Of a stretch of 34,775 bases of DNA, positions 24,672-32,038 are shown one piece after another. Every line of letters begins with the position of its first letter. Within the stretch, counting starts at the first letter, position 1. Position numbers and translations under genes: made by a program. The stretch covers positions 120,280-155,054 of the IMG/VR virus record IMGVR_UViG_3300023278_002686; one strand, given 5' to 3'. The notes beneath the pieces were generated by a model. It ran no database searches and was not told the origin of the DNA. It saw only the letters and a list, made by a program, of their open reading frames with translations. The DNA is from a virus.

Positions 24672-25040
24672 TTAATAAGGTATATTACCACATTCTTCTA
24701 TAAAGATATTTGGTTCTACATATTTAAAATTGGTAGGTGTAGATTTATTCATTTTTACTAACTTATCTATAGTTTCAGTTTGAATAGTAAAAATTTTATT
24801 CTTAAGGCACCAGGATATATATTTAGAATTTTGAGAGAATACTTGTTTTAAAGATTCTCCTTTATATTTACCAAAATCAAATATATAGTTAATATCTATT
24901 AATCTTGCAATTTTTTCAGATTTTTCAATAGTTTTTTTATATTCAGATAAATCATATTTTGATTGAGCATAAAATTTACACCCATTACAAGAAAACTTTT
25001 TACAAGTTTTATGTAAAGAACATTTAGTATTACTATTCAT
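24672..25040 (-). CDS. Cys-rich N-terminus plus DUF3820-like domain protein
   Basis: 122 residues, ATG at 25040 after GGAG. Residues 7-25 contain four Cys plus a His (CSLHKTCKKFSCNGCKFY), which could bind zinc. Residues ~54-82 (FDFGKYKGESLKQVFSQNSK, then YISWCLKN) match the FGKykG...Yi.W pattern of DUF3820-type domains, also found at the C-terminus of some exonucleases. No nuclease motif is present. It lies between the dNMP kinase and DUF4406-like genes. Confidence 0.72.
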   Translation of the reverse strand: MNSNTKCSLHKTCKKFSCNGCKFYAQSKYDLSEYKKTIEKSEKIARLIDINYIFDFGKYKGESLKQVFSQNSKYISWCLKNKIFTIQTETIDKLVKMNKSTPTNFKYVEPNIFIEECGNIPY

Positions 25041-25042
25041 AT

Positions 25043-25630
25043 TTAGCTCCTTATTTTTTTAAAGTTCCTATATTTCATAAATTTATCTAAAATATTTTGT
25101 AGATTAGTTATATCTTTAGCATTATTTATACATATATCATAAGGTAATTTGTCTATATTTTCTGATTCATGTTTATCTTTACTTTTAATTGCTGGACGTA
25201 CTATCTTAATTAAAGATCCATCTAATTTTTTAATAACGTCTACTTCATGTTGAAATCTTACATCAGCTAAACATATATTTAAATTTCTACTATTTTTCTT
25301 TTGGTACTCTTTATAAAAATGTTCAAATCGAGTTACCCATATTGCTCTACCAATTTTTTTCTCAAAAGCTGGTAAATATTTTCCAAGATCAAATTGCATT
25401 AATTGAGTTCCAATTACTTGCATTGCTTGTCTAGGAGATATTCCCCATTTAGGATCTACAATATCCTTTAAATTACCATAAACATGTTCATCAGTCCATC
25501 CAAAAAAAGCTTTAACACCTTCTTTTAATGGATGCGCAAAATTATATTTAGTAAATTTATAATTATTACAAATATGATCAGCACAAGTATCTTTACCACT
25601 TCTTTTTTTTCCAATAAATCCTATAATCAT
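25043..25630 (-). CDS. Deoxynucleoside monophosphate kinase-like P-loop protein
   Basis: 195 residues, ATG at 25630 after AAGGA. A P-loop at residues 4-15 (GFIGKKRSGKDT), followed by the PLKEGVKAFFGW and PRQAMQVIGTQ segments, and a later NICLADVRFQHEVDVIKKL strand, fits phage dNMP kinases (T4 gene 1-like and relatives). These phosphorylate dNMPs to feed dNTP synthesis. It follows the tagged-gene cluster and precedes two other small, possibly nucleotide-related genes; together with nrdD/nrdG this indicates an effort to control nucleotide supply. Confidence 0.84.
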   Translation of the reverse strand: MIIGFIGKKRSGKDTCADHICNNYKFTKYNFAHPLKEGVKAFFGWTDEHVYGNLKDIVDPKWGISPRQAMQVIGTQLMQFDLGKYLPAFEKKIGRAIWVTRFEHFYKEYQKKNSRNLNICLADVRFQHEVDVIKKLDGSLIKIVRPAIKSKDKHESENIDKLPYDICINNAKDITNLQNILDKFMKYRNFKKIRS

Positions 25631-25641
25631 TTTTAAATCCT

Positions 25642-26016
25642 TTATCCTAAATGTATTCTCTCGAAATTGGCTATGTTTCTAATTAAATCAAAAAGTCCAG
25701 AACAAATAGAATTATCTTCAGTGCTCACAATAATTACCTTTCCTTTTATTTTTAAATCTTTATCAATTTCCCAATCTCTTATTTCTCGTTCATATTTTTT
25801 ATCTGCGATAAAAACATTATAATCATAATCATGTAAAATATGATATTCTGAACTTTCTGCATCAGTATAAAATTCTTTAGTAAATTTTTCAATTAATTTC
25901 ATTTTTTCTTTAACATATTCTATAGAAGGTTGAGGGTTATCTTCTTGCCAATAATATAAATTACAAATAAAACTGCTTGAACTACTATTACTTACAAATG
26001 TTTTTCTTGATTTCAT
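25642..26016 (-). CDS. SNSSSSSF-tagged protein 1
   Basis: 124 residues. Begins MKSRKTFVSNSSSSSF, the shared N-terminal tag of nine proteins in this window. The body after residue 16 is unlike its siblings. It includes an acidic/aromatic part (YYWQEDNPQP), a helical charged middle and a C-terminal VIIVSTEDNSICSGLFDLI...RIHLG segment that looks like a small alpha/beta domain. No catalytic motif is recognised and no signal peptide is present. The ribosome binding site is weak (GGAAG). It is followed 11 bases later by the dNMP kinase gene. Confidence 0.8.
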   Translation of the reverse strand: MKSRKTFVSNSSSSSFICNLYYWQEDNPQPSIEYVKEKMKLIEKFTKEFYTDAESSEYHILHDYDYNVFIADKKYEREIRDWEIDKDLKIKGKVIIVSTEDNSICSGLFDLIRNIANFERIHLG

Positions 26017-26017
26017 G

Positions 26018-26296
26018 CTAATACTTCCAATCTATTATTTCATCAGAGATTCCTATTGAATCTAAGTATTGTCCCATATCAAAATTATCCATAGAAGTAT
26101 ATCCTTCTATATAATCTTTTTCATCATATATAGACCAAGTATATTCACTTGAAGAATTTTCTCCAACCTCTTCTAAAAACATATCAGATTGTTCATAAGC
26201 TATAATATCTTCGATTTGCCATTCATGAAGATTTTTCTTTAAAATAACAAAACTGGAACTACTAGAATTACTTACGAAAGTTAATCTTTTTTTCAT
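26018..26296 (-). CDS. SNSSSSSF-tagged protein 2
   Basis: 92 residues, the smallest of the nine. Begins MKKRLTFVSNSSSSSF. The body is very acidic and aromatic (DIIAYEQSDMFLEEVGE) and ends in GYTSMDNFDMGQYLDSIGIS...IDWKY. That end resembles the last part of tagged protein 3 (LEKIGIKGPSIDWYVDGG), so these two bodies are probably distant relatives. The ATG at 26296 lies four bases after the GroES-like stop; ribosome binding site GGAAT. Confidence 0.8.
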   Translation of the reverse strand: MKKRLTFVSNSSSSSFVILKKNLHEWQIEDIIAYEQSDMFLEEVGENSSSEYTWSIYDEKDYIEGYTSMDNFDMGQYLDSIGISDEIIDWKY

Positions 26297-26299
26297 AGA

Positions 26300-26590
26300 T
26301 TATTCCTTAGAAACAAATCCTATTATGCTATCTTCTTGAATTGCTGAATAATCTGCATTATCAAAAGTCATAGTAGTAATTGATCTTTTATTATAATAAA
26401 CAATATCATTTACATTAATATGTTCACATTTAACACCTACATTAATAACCTTTGCTTTTTTAAGATTATTTGGTTTTGCTTCTCTAGCTGTTGAAGGCAT
26501 AAAAATTCCTCCAGCTGATTTTTCTAAATCTTTTGTTTCTTCTTCTAAAGGCTCAATAATAATGTTTTTTCCTAATAATTTTATATTCAT
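26300..26590 (-). CDS. GroES-like co-chaperonin
   Basis: 96 residues from the ATG at 26590, which has AAAGGAG upstream; an earlier in-frame ATG at 26638 would add 16 residues overlapping the previous gene and lacks a site. Features of Cpn10/GroES: LGKNIIIEPLEEE at the N-terminus, SAGGIFMPSTAREAKP (mobile-loop region), KVINVG, VNDIVYYNKR and a terminal DSIIGFVS strand. Phage co-chaperonins (T4 gp31, RB49 CocO) modify host GroEL so that it folds the capsid protein. Here the gene is embedded among the tagged genes rather than next to the capsid gene. Confidence 0.86.
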   Translation of the reverse strand: MNIKLLGKNIIIEPLEEETKDLEKSAGGIFMPSTAREAKPNNLKKAKVINVGVKCEHINVNDIVYYNKRSITTMTFDNADYSAIQEDSIIGFVSKE

Positions 26591-26603
26591 TCTATCTCCT
26601 TTT

Positions 26604-26912
26604 TTATCCATTTCGTCCTCCATCAACATACCAATCAATTGAAGGACCTTTAATGCCTATTTTTTCAAGATCTTGTTTAATGATCTCAATATTTTCGTTA
26701 ATCGTTTTATCATGATCTAAACTTCCTGGACTTACTCCTATTATATAATGATCATAATATTCATCAATACCATAAACTATTTCTAAATCAATTTTTTTGT
26801 CATAAATAATATTTTCATACTCTTCTATAATATCCATATCATCAATTATAGTTCCCAAAATACAAAAACTACTACTTGAACTATTGCTCACAAAAGTTTG
26901 TCGTCTTTTCAT
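26604..26912 (-). CDS. SNSSSSSF-tagged protein 3
   Basis: 102 residues. Begins MKRRQTFVSNSSSSSF, ATG at 26912 after AAAGGAG. Its first ~32 bases overlap the 3' end of the NADAR gene in another frame, so the tag-coding DNA also encodes the last residues of NADAR. The body is acidic (DDMDIIEEYENIIYDKKIDL) and its end (EKIGIKGPSIDWYVDGG) resembles that of tagged protein 2. Function unknown. Confidence 0.8.
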   Translation of the reverse strand: MKRRQTFVSNSSSSSFCILGTIIDDMDIIEEYENIIYDKKIDLEIVYGIDEYYDHYIIGVSPGSLDHDKTINENIEIIKQDLEKIGIKGPSIDWYVDGGRNG

Positions 26913-27408
26913 TAATTCTCTCCTTTATTTTTATAGAAGATTTTATTAAATCTTCTCTTAATTTTGTAAGAATATATCCTAAAAGATTTTCTCCTCTCCA
27001 ATTCTCTTTATTCATAATTTTTGGATTATCTTCAGCTAAACCTACTCCCCATATAGAATCATAAGGACTAGCTTCAACTAATGTTTTTCCTTTAGTTTTA
27101 AATAAATTATCTAATAATAGATGATCTTGCGTAAATTTAAAAAAATTACCCTGATAAACAATATCAAATTTATGTTGATCCCAAATTATTTGGTTAAAAT
27201 TTTTAATTTTTCGTCCTAAATCTTTTTGTTCTCTTGGATGTTTTGTGTTAAAAATTAATTTAGCGGTTTCAAAATCATGAAATAAAATAGCTTTTTGATA
27301 CATCATATATTGTTCAGCACAATTATATTCAATGGCATTTTTGTCTACAAAAGTAGATTTTTTCCATTGACTTAATGGTCCTTTCCAAAAAAACTCAAAC
27401 TTTTCCAT
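26881..27408 (-). CDS. NADAR-family ADP-ribose-related hydrolase
   Basis: 175 residues, ATG at 27408 after AAGGAAA. It matches the NADAR (YbiA-like) family: FFWKGPLSQWKKSTF, YNCAEQYMMYQKAILF, DLGRKIKNFN..IWD, NFFKFTQD, LVEASPYDSIWGVGLAED and NWRGENLLGYILTKLR. Members cut N-glycosidic bonds in nucleotide-derived compounds, and some remove ADP-ribose from guanine. In phages such enzymes could undo host ADP-ribosylation defences; that role here is inference. The C-terminal ~10 residues are encoded by DNA overlapping the start of tagged protein 3. Confidence 0.88.
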   Translation of the reverse strand: MEKFEFFWKGPLSQWKKSTFVDKNAIEYNCAEQYMMYQKAILFHDFETAKLIFNTKHPREQKDLGRKIKNFNQIIWDQHKFDIVYQGNFFKFTQDHLLLDNLFKTKGKTLVEASPYDSIWGVGLAEDNPKIMNKENWRGENLLGYILTKLREDLIKSSIKIKERINEKTTNFCEQ

Positions 27409-27418
27409 TTAATTTTCC

Positions 27419-27829
27419 TTAATAATATGATTCTTTATATACAAAGATATTTTCATCTTCATAATCTATACCAATAGCTACTAAAGCATTTTCTCCTATA
27501 TCTCCGGTATCATCATGAGCATAACCACCTATAAATTTACCACCACAATCTCTTATTTTTTTAACGAGAGATTTTAATTCATCATTATAAATGTCCTCTA
27601 GATTATCCCAACCCATTTCTTCTAAGAATTGATCATAATCATAAATATCTTTTTTACTAACTAAAGCTTTAGCAATTCCTTTAGCTAAATCATATAGTAT
27701 ATTATCTTTTTCTATTTTAAATATTTCTTTTAAAATATATTCTGAAGTTAATTCTAATTCAGGATTTTTAATTCCTATAATAAAGCTACTAGAACTACTA
27801 TTTGAAACAAATGTTTTTCTTCTTTTCAT
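27419..27829 (-). CDS. SNSSSSSF-tagged protein 4
   Basis: 136 residues. Begins MKRRKTFVSNSSSSSF. There is no ribosome binding site; a TTGACA-N16-TATTAT promoter lies so close that transcription would start at or very near the ATG, so a leaderless message is likely. The body ends with GYAHDDTGDIGENALVAIGIDYEDENIFVYKESYY. Its middle is helical and acidic (YDQFLEEMGWDNLEDIYNDE). It shares the tag only, not the body, with its siblings. Confidence 0.8.
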   Translation of the reverse strand: MKRRKTFVSNSSSSSFIIGIKNPELELTSEYILKEIFKIEKDNILYDLAKGIAKALVSKKDIYDYDQFLEEMGWDNLEDIYNDELKSLVKKIRDCGGKFIGGYAHDDTGDIGENALVAIGIDYEDENIFVYKESYY

Positions 27830-27835
27830 ATTAAT

Positions 27836-27863
27836 ATAATATATGATTTTTTAAAATTGTCAA
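27836..27863 (-). promoter_or_regulatory. Sigma70-like promoter TTGACA-N16-TATTAT before tagged protein 4
   Basis: The minus strand has a perfect -35 (TTGACA, 27858-27863) overlapping the stop of the upstream gene and a TATTAT -10 (27836-27841) with 16 bases between. The expected start falls at the ATG at 27829. It has the same TATTAT -10 as the promoters at 32576 and 34300, suggesting a shared early class. Confidence 0.7.
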
Positions 27864-28195
27864 TTTTTTAATTGAAAAAATATTTTATTTGGAACTTCAT
27901 CAAAATATTTAAAAAGAGCAGGACAAAGCCACCCATCCATATCTTCGTATGAATAATAACAACCACCATTTTCTTCATATAATTTAGTTAAATATCCATC
28001 GTTTCCAGGAAAATTATGTTGTGAAAAATATAAATCAAATTCATCTGTTGGTTCATCGAATTTATTACAGAGAAGTTCGTCTATTATTTCAGGTATTCCA
28101 AATACAAAAGGTTCTCTAAATAATTTTTTAGCTAAATCATCGAAAACCCAAGTATCTTTAAACTTATAGGGGTATATAACATTAATTGCATTCAT
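27860..28195 (-). CDS. DUF6717-like protein
   Basis: 111 residues from the ATG at 28195, seven bases after GGAGG; the ATG at 28201 is too close to that site. The pattern NAINVIYPYK...TWVFDDLAKKLFREPFV.GI, then FDLYFSQHNFPG and DGWLCPALFKYF is what I associate with DUF6717 proteins found in many bacteria and phages. Its activity is unknown. It lies between the AAA ATPase and the first tagged gene of the second cluster. Confidence 0.72.
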   Translation of the reverse strand: MNAINVIYPYKFKDTWVFDDLAKKLFREPFVFGIPEIIDELLCNKFDEPTDEFDLYFSQHNFPGNDGYLTKLYEENGGCYYSYEDMDGWLCPALFKYFDEVPNKIFFQLKN

Positions 28196-28227
28196 AATCA
28201 TTCCTCCTTAACTATGAAATGGAGCTT

Positions 28228-29697
28228 TTAAGAAGATCCACTTTTTAATAATTTACCACTCTTAAGAGCTATTTTTAACCATGTTTCCCATTTAGGATTT
28301 TGTTTATGAGACAAGTAACGAGTTAAACAAAATTTAAATAATCTAAAATCCATTCCACCTGCAAATTTTTGATTTTGTCTTAACCATTCTAACATATATT
28401 CTTTTTCATTTAAAGCAATATCTGGCTCAACCGCTTCTAATTTCGTTTTAATTAAATCTAATATTTGATCAGTACTTAATTTAAAACCGAATGGAGTTAA
28501 ACGACTTGCTATCGCTCCAGGTACTTCATATAAATTACTAATAATTATTAATTGAGATTCAAATACAAAATTATTATAGCTTCCAACTCCCGCATCACTT
28601 CCCATAGTAGTTAAATCTAATACTTCGTCTGGATCTGTAGGATCTTCCATAAATTGAGTAGATTCAGTTCTTACTGTATATGTAACTCTATAAGGAGTTT
28701 CACACGAAGCTTTAAGAATATTTACGGCATTTCTATTTTTTAATATTTGATCGTTGTCATCTAATACAAGAATTTTATCAGTTCTGTTTTCATATAAAAC
28801 TTGTAATAAACCAGTCATTCCAGCGATAGCTCCTGATTTAAGAACAAATCCAGGATCTGGTCCTAATATCTTATTCACTAAATACGATTTTCCAATACCA
28901 GGAGTTCCATATATAATTACGCCTTTAGCTTTATCGTGTTTAGAATTCTTAATTAATGTAAGTTCAGCTTCTAAGAATTCAAAGTTTTCTAAATGTTCAT
29001 TTTCAATCTCTAATGAGTCGTTAAAAGATTGAGCAGCTGCAGAATTTCCTTGATCTACCATTACCACTTGATCTTCAACTCCAGGATTAATTCTAATAGG
29101 TCTAATTCTTTTTGTCGCAAGATTATTATCATTTATATATTGATAACCTTTAATCCAAAAATTATCAAAATTTAATATTATATTACGGGCTAATCCAGCA
29201 GTTTTTGCCCATTGCTTATATGCTTGATATACTATATTTCTGGGATTATTTATAAATATATTATTTGCATCAGAGTTAGTAGTCCATGATTCAAAATTTT
29301 CATCTAGTCTTTGTTCTTTTAATCTATCTTGAAATCTACTTCTACTTTCATATTTTCCAAATATAAAATCTTTTAATATTCCTATTACTTGAAGAGTATT
29401 AATTTCATTACTTAAAAAAATAGTTTTATAAGGTTTAACTGAAATTTTATTAAAATAGTCTACAGAATATATTTGATCTCCTTTTTCTTTTAAAGAAAAA
29501 TTTATTCTTAACGCTTTATTTCCACCATCAAAATAAGATGTATAATTCATAAAATATCCATAAATATTCTTATATGTTTCAGGAATTTCTACAGATGATA
29601 ATGGCTTTTTAATTTGTTTTGATAATACTTTAAGCATTAAATTAACCATTTTTTTAGTCTTTTCTCTACTAAAAGTTGCTTCATTCAAAAGTTCCAT
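28228..29697 (-). CDS. AAA-type ATPase
   Basis: 489 residues, ATG at 29697 after AAGGAG. A Walker A motif GTPGIGKS occurs at 264-271 and a Walker B-like ILVLDDND at 309-316. A sensor-1-like Asn (IIISN) and a candidate arginine-finger region (GAIASRLTPFG) follow. The first ~240 residues have no known domain and could bind a partner. It is transcribed with the 173-residue gene just upstream behind a late-promoter motif, so it may work in virion assembly or DNA handling late in infection. The specific role is not known. Confidence 0.82.
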   Translation of the reverse strand: MELLNEATFSREKTKKMVNLMLKVLSKQIKKPLSSVEIPETYKNIYGYFMNYTSYFDGGNKALRINFSLKEKGDQIYSVDYFNKISVKPYKTIFLSNEINTLQVIGILKDFIFGKYESRSRFQDRLKEQRLDENFESWTTNSDANNIFINNPRNIVYQAYKQWAKTAGLARNIILNFDNFWIKGYQYINDNNLATKRIRPIRINPGVEDQVVMVDQGNSAAAQSFNDSLEIENEHLENFEFLEAELTLIKNSKHDKAKGVIIYGTPGIGKSYLVNKILGPDPGFVLKSGAIAGMTGLLQVLYENRTDKILVLDDNDQILKNRNAVNILKASCETPYRVTYTVRTESTQFMEDPTDPDEVLDLTTMGSDAGVGSYNNFVFESQLIIISNLYEVPGAIASRLTPFGFKLSTDQILDLIKTKLEAVEPDIALNEKEYMLEWLRQNQKFAGGMDFRLFKFCLTRYLSHKQNPKWETWLKIALKSGKLLKSGSS

Positions 29698-29700
29698 ATA

Positions 29701-30222
29701 TTAGTTTTCTCCTTTTCTAATTTTATTAGCTTGCTGATATGTTTTATTTTCTACTACTAAGAATGTATTAGTAGCCATAGACGTTTTAGGTTTTAATACA
29801 TATTTATAATTTAATCTTTTTTCTAATTCTCTACATAAAATTACATATACTTTTTTTCTTGATTCTATATTTCCAGCTGCTATAAAACTAATAGACATTG
29901 GATTAAAATTCTTTGTATAATATTCAACACATTTTCCAACAGTACTTAATATATGAGCTTGATGAGCTCCAGCTCCATAATTTGGTACACCCATACCTGC
30001 TTCATTACTACTAAACAATACAGTTGCACTAAATAATTTAATTTTTCCTAAAAGATCTGTTTTAAATGTTTTTGAAGATTTGTCATTATATGAAATTGTT
30101 ACTGTATATTCTACTTCCCTATCTTCTATTGGGACTTTAAATTTAGCAATATAATTTTTTTTATTATTTTTTTTAACACTTATTCTAAAATATTCATCAA
30201 ATAATTCATTTAATTTTATCAT
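29701..30222 (-). CDS. Unknown phage protein upstream of the AAA ATPase
   Basis: 173 residues, ATG at 30222 after GGAGA. The N-terminal ~55 residues look like a beta-rich domain with charged loops. A central GVPNYGAGAHQAHILSTVGK segment (His-rich and Gly-rich) precedes a helical C-terminus. No known motif. Four bases separate it from the AAA ATPase, so the two probably work together. A late-promoter-like motif precedes it. Confidence 0.7.
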   Translation of the reverse strand: MIKLNELFDEYFRISVKKNNKKNYIAKFKVPIEDREVEYTVTISYNDKSSKTFKTDLLGKIKLFSATVLFSSNEAGMGVPNYGAGAHQAHILSTVGKCVEYYTKNFNPMSISFIAAGNIESRKKVYVILCRELEKRLNYKYVLKPKTSMATNTFLVVENKTYQQANKIRKGEN

Positions 30223-30234
30223 TTAAGTCTCCAT

Positions 30235-30252
30235 CAATATTTATATAGTCAA
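30235..30252 (-). promoter_or_regulatory. Putative late promoter (TTGACTATATAAATATTG)
   Basis: The minus strand reads TTGACTATATAAATATTG, with the exact TATAAATA core. It lies between the membrane peptide gene and the 173-residue gene and is among the closest matches to the T4-type late promoter in the window. Confidence 0.5.
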
Positions 30253-30271
30253 TTAAATGAATTATTTTTTT

Positions 30272-30499
30272 CTAACTTTTAATTAAACAACCTGCCCAAT
30301 ATACTAATAATCCAGGAATAATTCCTACCTCGCATAAAATAATTCTAATTATATTAAGAGCTATTCCTTTAGCATTCATTGGATCTAAACTTTCAATTAC
30401 TCCTATAATACCTAAATAAAGCATGAAATACAATGCTCCATACAACATAAGAAATATTCCACCTATTATTAATAAAATACTAATTAAATTTCTAATCAT
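30272..30499 (-). CDS. Small two-helix membrane protein
   Basis: 75 residues, ATG at 30499 after AGGAG, overlapping the end of tagged protein 5 by eight bases. Two hydrophobic segments (about 4-34 and 46-72) leave short loops (SLDPMNAKG). It could be a holin-like, superinfection-related or membrane-anchoring protein; no motif decides. It closes the largest tagged-gene operon, suggesting a functional link, perhaps membrane attachment. Confidence 0.65.
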   Translation of the reverse strand: MIRNLISILLIIGGIFLMLYGALYFMLYLGIIGVIESLDPMNAKGIALNIIRIILCEVGIIPGLLVYWAGCLIKS

Positions 30500-30959
30500 T
30501 TAAATCTCCTAAATAACATTTTATTGCTATATCTAATTCTTTTTTAACAGCTTCCATAAAAACCTCTATAATAGCTTTTCTTATATCTCGATCTTTCAAA
30601 AATTCTTTAATATCTGGAAGTTCTTTTCCTTCTCTTAATAGCCATACATTATCTCCGATTTCATCATAAATATCCTCATTATAAGGGCCACCATGACCAC
30701 CATCTTGATATTCTAAAACCTTTGAATTATTCTTCCAATCCCAGCCCCCACTATCTGAAATAAATTCAGTTAAATAAACTTTATCCTCTGAAGAAAAAAG
30801 AGAATCTACGTTTACTCCAGCATTCATAATCCTTTGTTTTTGTTCTTCATTTAATTCAACATAATTATATTGTATAAAATATTCCTTAATAATTTCATCA
30901 CCAATTACAATAAAACTTGATGATGAACTATTACTTGCAAAAGTTGTTCTTCTTTTCAT
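30492..30959 (-). CDS. SNSSSSSF-tagged protein 5
   Basis: 155 residues. Begins MKRRTTFASNSSSSSF (Ala instead of Val at position 8), ATG at 30959 after GGAGG. The body includes VYLTEFISDSGGWDWKN and LEYQDGGHGGPYNEDIYDEI, rich in Gly, His and acidic residues, and a helical end (FMEAVKKELDIAIKCYLGD). The GGHGGPY stretch could be a metal or loop site but this is not shown. Function unknown. Confidence 0.8.
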   Translation of the reverse strand: MKRRTTFASNSSSSSFIVIGDEIIKEYFIQYNYVELNEEQKQRIMNAGVNVDSLFSSEDKVYLTEFISDSGGWDWKNNSKVLEYQDGGHGGPYNEDIYDEIGDNVWLLREGKELPDIKEFLKDRDIRKAIIEVFMEAVKKELDIAIKCYLGDLND

Positions 30960-30962
30960 ACT

Positions 30963-31322
30963 TTAATCCTCCTCAAAAATTTCAAAATCAAAATTAGCAT
31001 CATAAGCATAATCTCTACTATAAAAATCTGTTATGTATGCTCCAGGATAATCTCTATTCACTGAAACAAGTCTTTGATATAAATCATCATAGATATCCTC
31101 ATCTTCATAATCATAAAATAAAGAATTAGCATCTAATTGTTTGATGTATTGTTTAAATTTTGTAGTTGCTTGAATAACCTTAGATAGTTCAGAAATTATA
31201 TCAGTTACTTTAATTATACTACGATTAGCACAATACTTTTTAAATTTTTTTATATCTAATTCGTTCTTTAAAATAAAAGAACTACTTGAACTATTAGATA
31301 CAAAAGTTAATCTACTTTTCAT
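30963..31322 (-). CDS. SNSSSSSF-tagged protein 6
   Basis: 119 residues. Begins MKSRLTFVSNSSSSSF, ATG at 31322 after GAGGAG. The body is acidic and Tyr-rich: LDIKKFKKY, FYDYEDEDIYDDLYQRLVSV and DFYSRDYAYDANFDFEIFEED, with a helical middle. Only the tag is shared with neighbours. Function unknown. Confidence 0.8.
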   Translation of the reverse strand: MKSRLTFVSNSSSSSFILKNELDIKKFKKYCANRSIIKVTDIISELSKVIQATTKFKQYIKQLDANSLFYDYEDEDIYDDLYQRLVSVNRDYPGAYITDFYSRDYAYDANFDFEIFEED

Positions 31323-31682
31323 TTAACACTCCTCATACTGAAATTCTATTCTAGTAATATTTTTAGGTACTTTAGTCATATCAATACTTATAAACTTTTC
31401 ATATTTTTCAAGAATACAATCACTGAGATCAATTTTTTCCGACTCTTTTTTTACTAAAATATCTGAAGACACTTGTTCTAACTTATGGCCTAATTTCTTT
31501 TCCCATTCTATAATTTCAGAAGGAATTTTCATACTAAGATTCATACAATCTACTTTTATTTTTAAAAGTTTATCAAAATGAGGACATATATCTTTTACTA
31601 CAATCTTTTTTATTTCAGTAGTATATCCAGTTACATAACTACTAGAGGAACTATTACTTACAAAGGTTAATCGTTTTTTCAT
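31323..31682 (-). CDS. SNSSSSSF-tagged protein 7
   Basis: 119 residues. Begins MKKRLTFVSNSSSSSY (Tyr instead of Phe at 16). The body has four Cys (DICPHFD, DCMNL, SDCIL, YEEC) with no obvious zinc pair, plus a basic/helical middle. ATG at 31682 after GGAGA; its first base is shared with the end of tagged protein 8, and its stop lies right at the start of tagged protein 6, so the cluster is translated as a packed operon. Confidence 0.8.
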   Translation of the reverse strand: MKKRLTFVSNSSSSSYVTGYTTEIKKIVVKDICPHFDKLLKIKVDCMNLSMKIPSEIIEWEKKLGHKLEQVSSDILVKKESEKIDLSDCILEKYEKFISIDMTKVPKNITRIEFQYEEC

Positions 31683-32038
31683 TATCTATAATCTCCGTGA
31701 CAAAAAGATTTATCATTTTCACTAAGCACATCTTCTACTTTACTAAAAAAGTTTTGATTAAAATCATAACTATCTTCTTCATTATAGTCTTCAAACTGAC
31801 TTAATAAATTTTCAGCAACACTCTCAATATCAGAACATTCCCCATCTTCCAGATATCCTTGAAGAACAAATACTTCTGTATTAAGAAATTTTGTTTCCTC
31901 TTCTAAGAATGCTTCCTTAGTTAGTTGTTTTTCTAGTTCAGAAAAATCTTTAAATACTTCATCAAAATCATCTTTTGAAACCAGGGCTACAAAAGATGAG
32001 GATGAACTATTGCTCACAAATGTTAATCTACGTTTCAT
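31682..32038 (-). CDS. SNSSSSSF-tagged protein 8
   Basis: 118 residues. Begins MKRRLTFVSNSSSSSF. The ATG overlaps the end of tagged protein 9 by four bases (ATGA) and is preceded by GGAGG. The body is strongly acidic (EEETKFLNTEV, LEDGECSDIESVAENL, FEDYNEEDSYDFNQ) and would carry a high negative charge, as many DNA-mimic or inhibitor proteins do; that comparison is only suggestive. Confidence 0.8.
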   Translation of the reverse strand: MKRRLTFVSNSSSSSFVALVSKDDFDEVFKDFSELEKQLTKEAFLEEETKFLNTEVFVLQGYLEDGECSDIESVAENLLSQFEDYNEEDSYDFNQNFFSKVEDVLSENDKSFCHGDYR

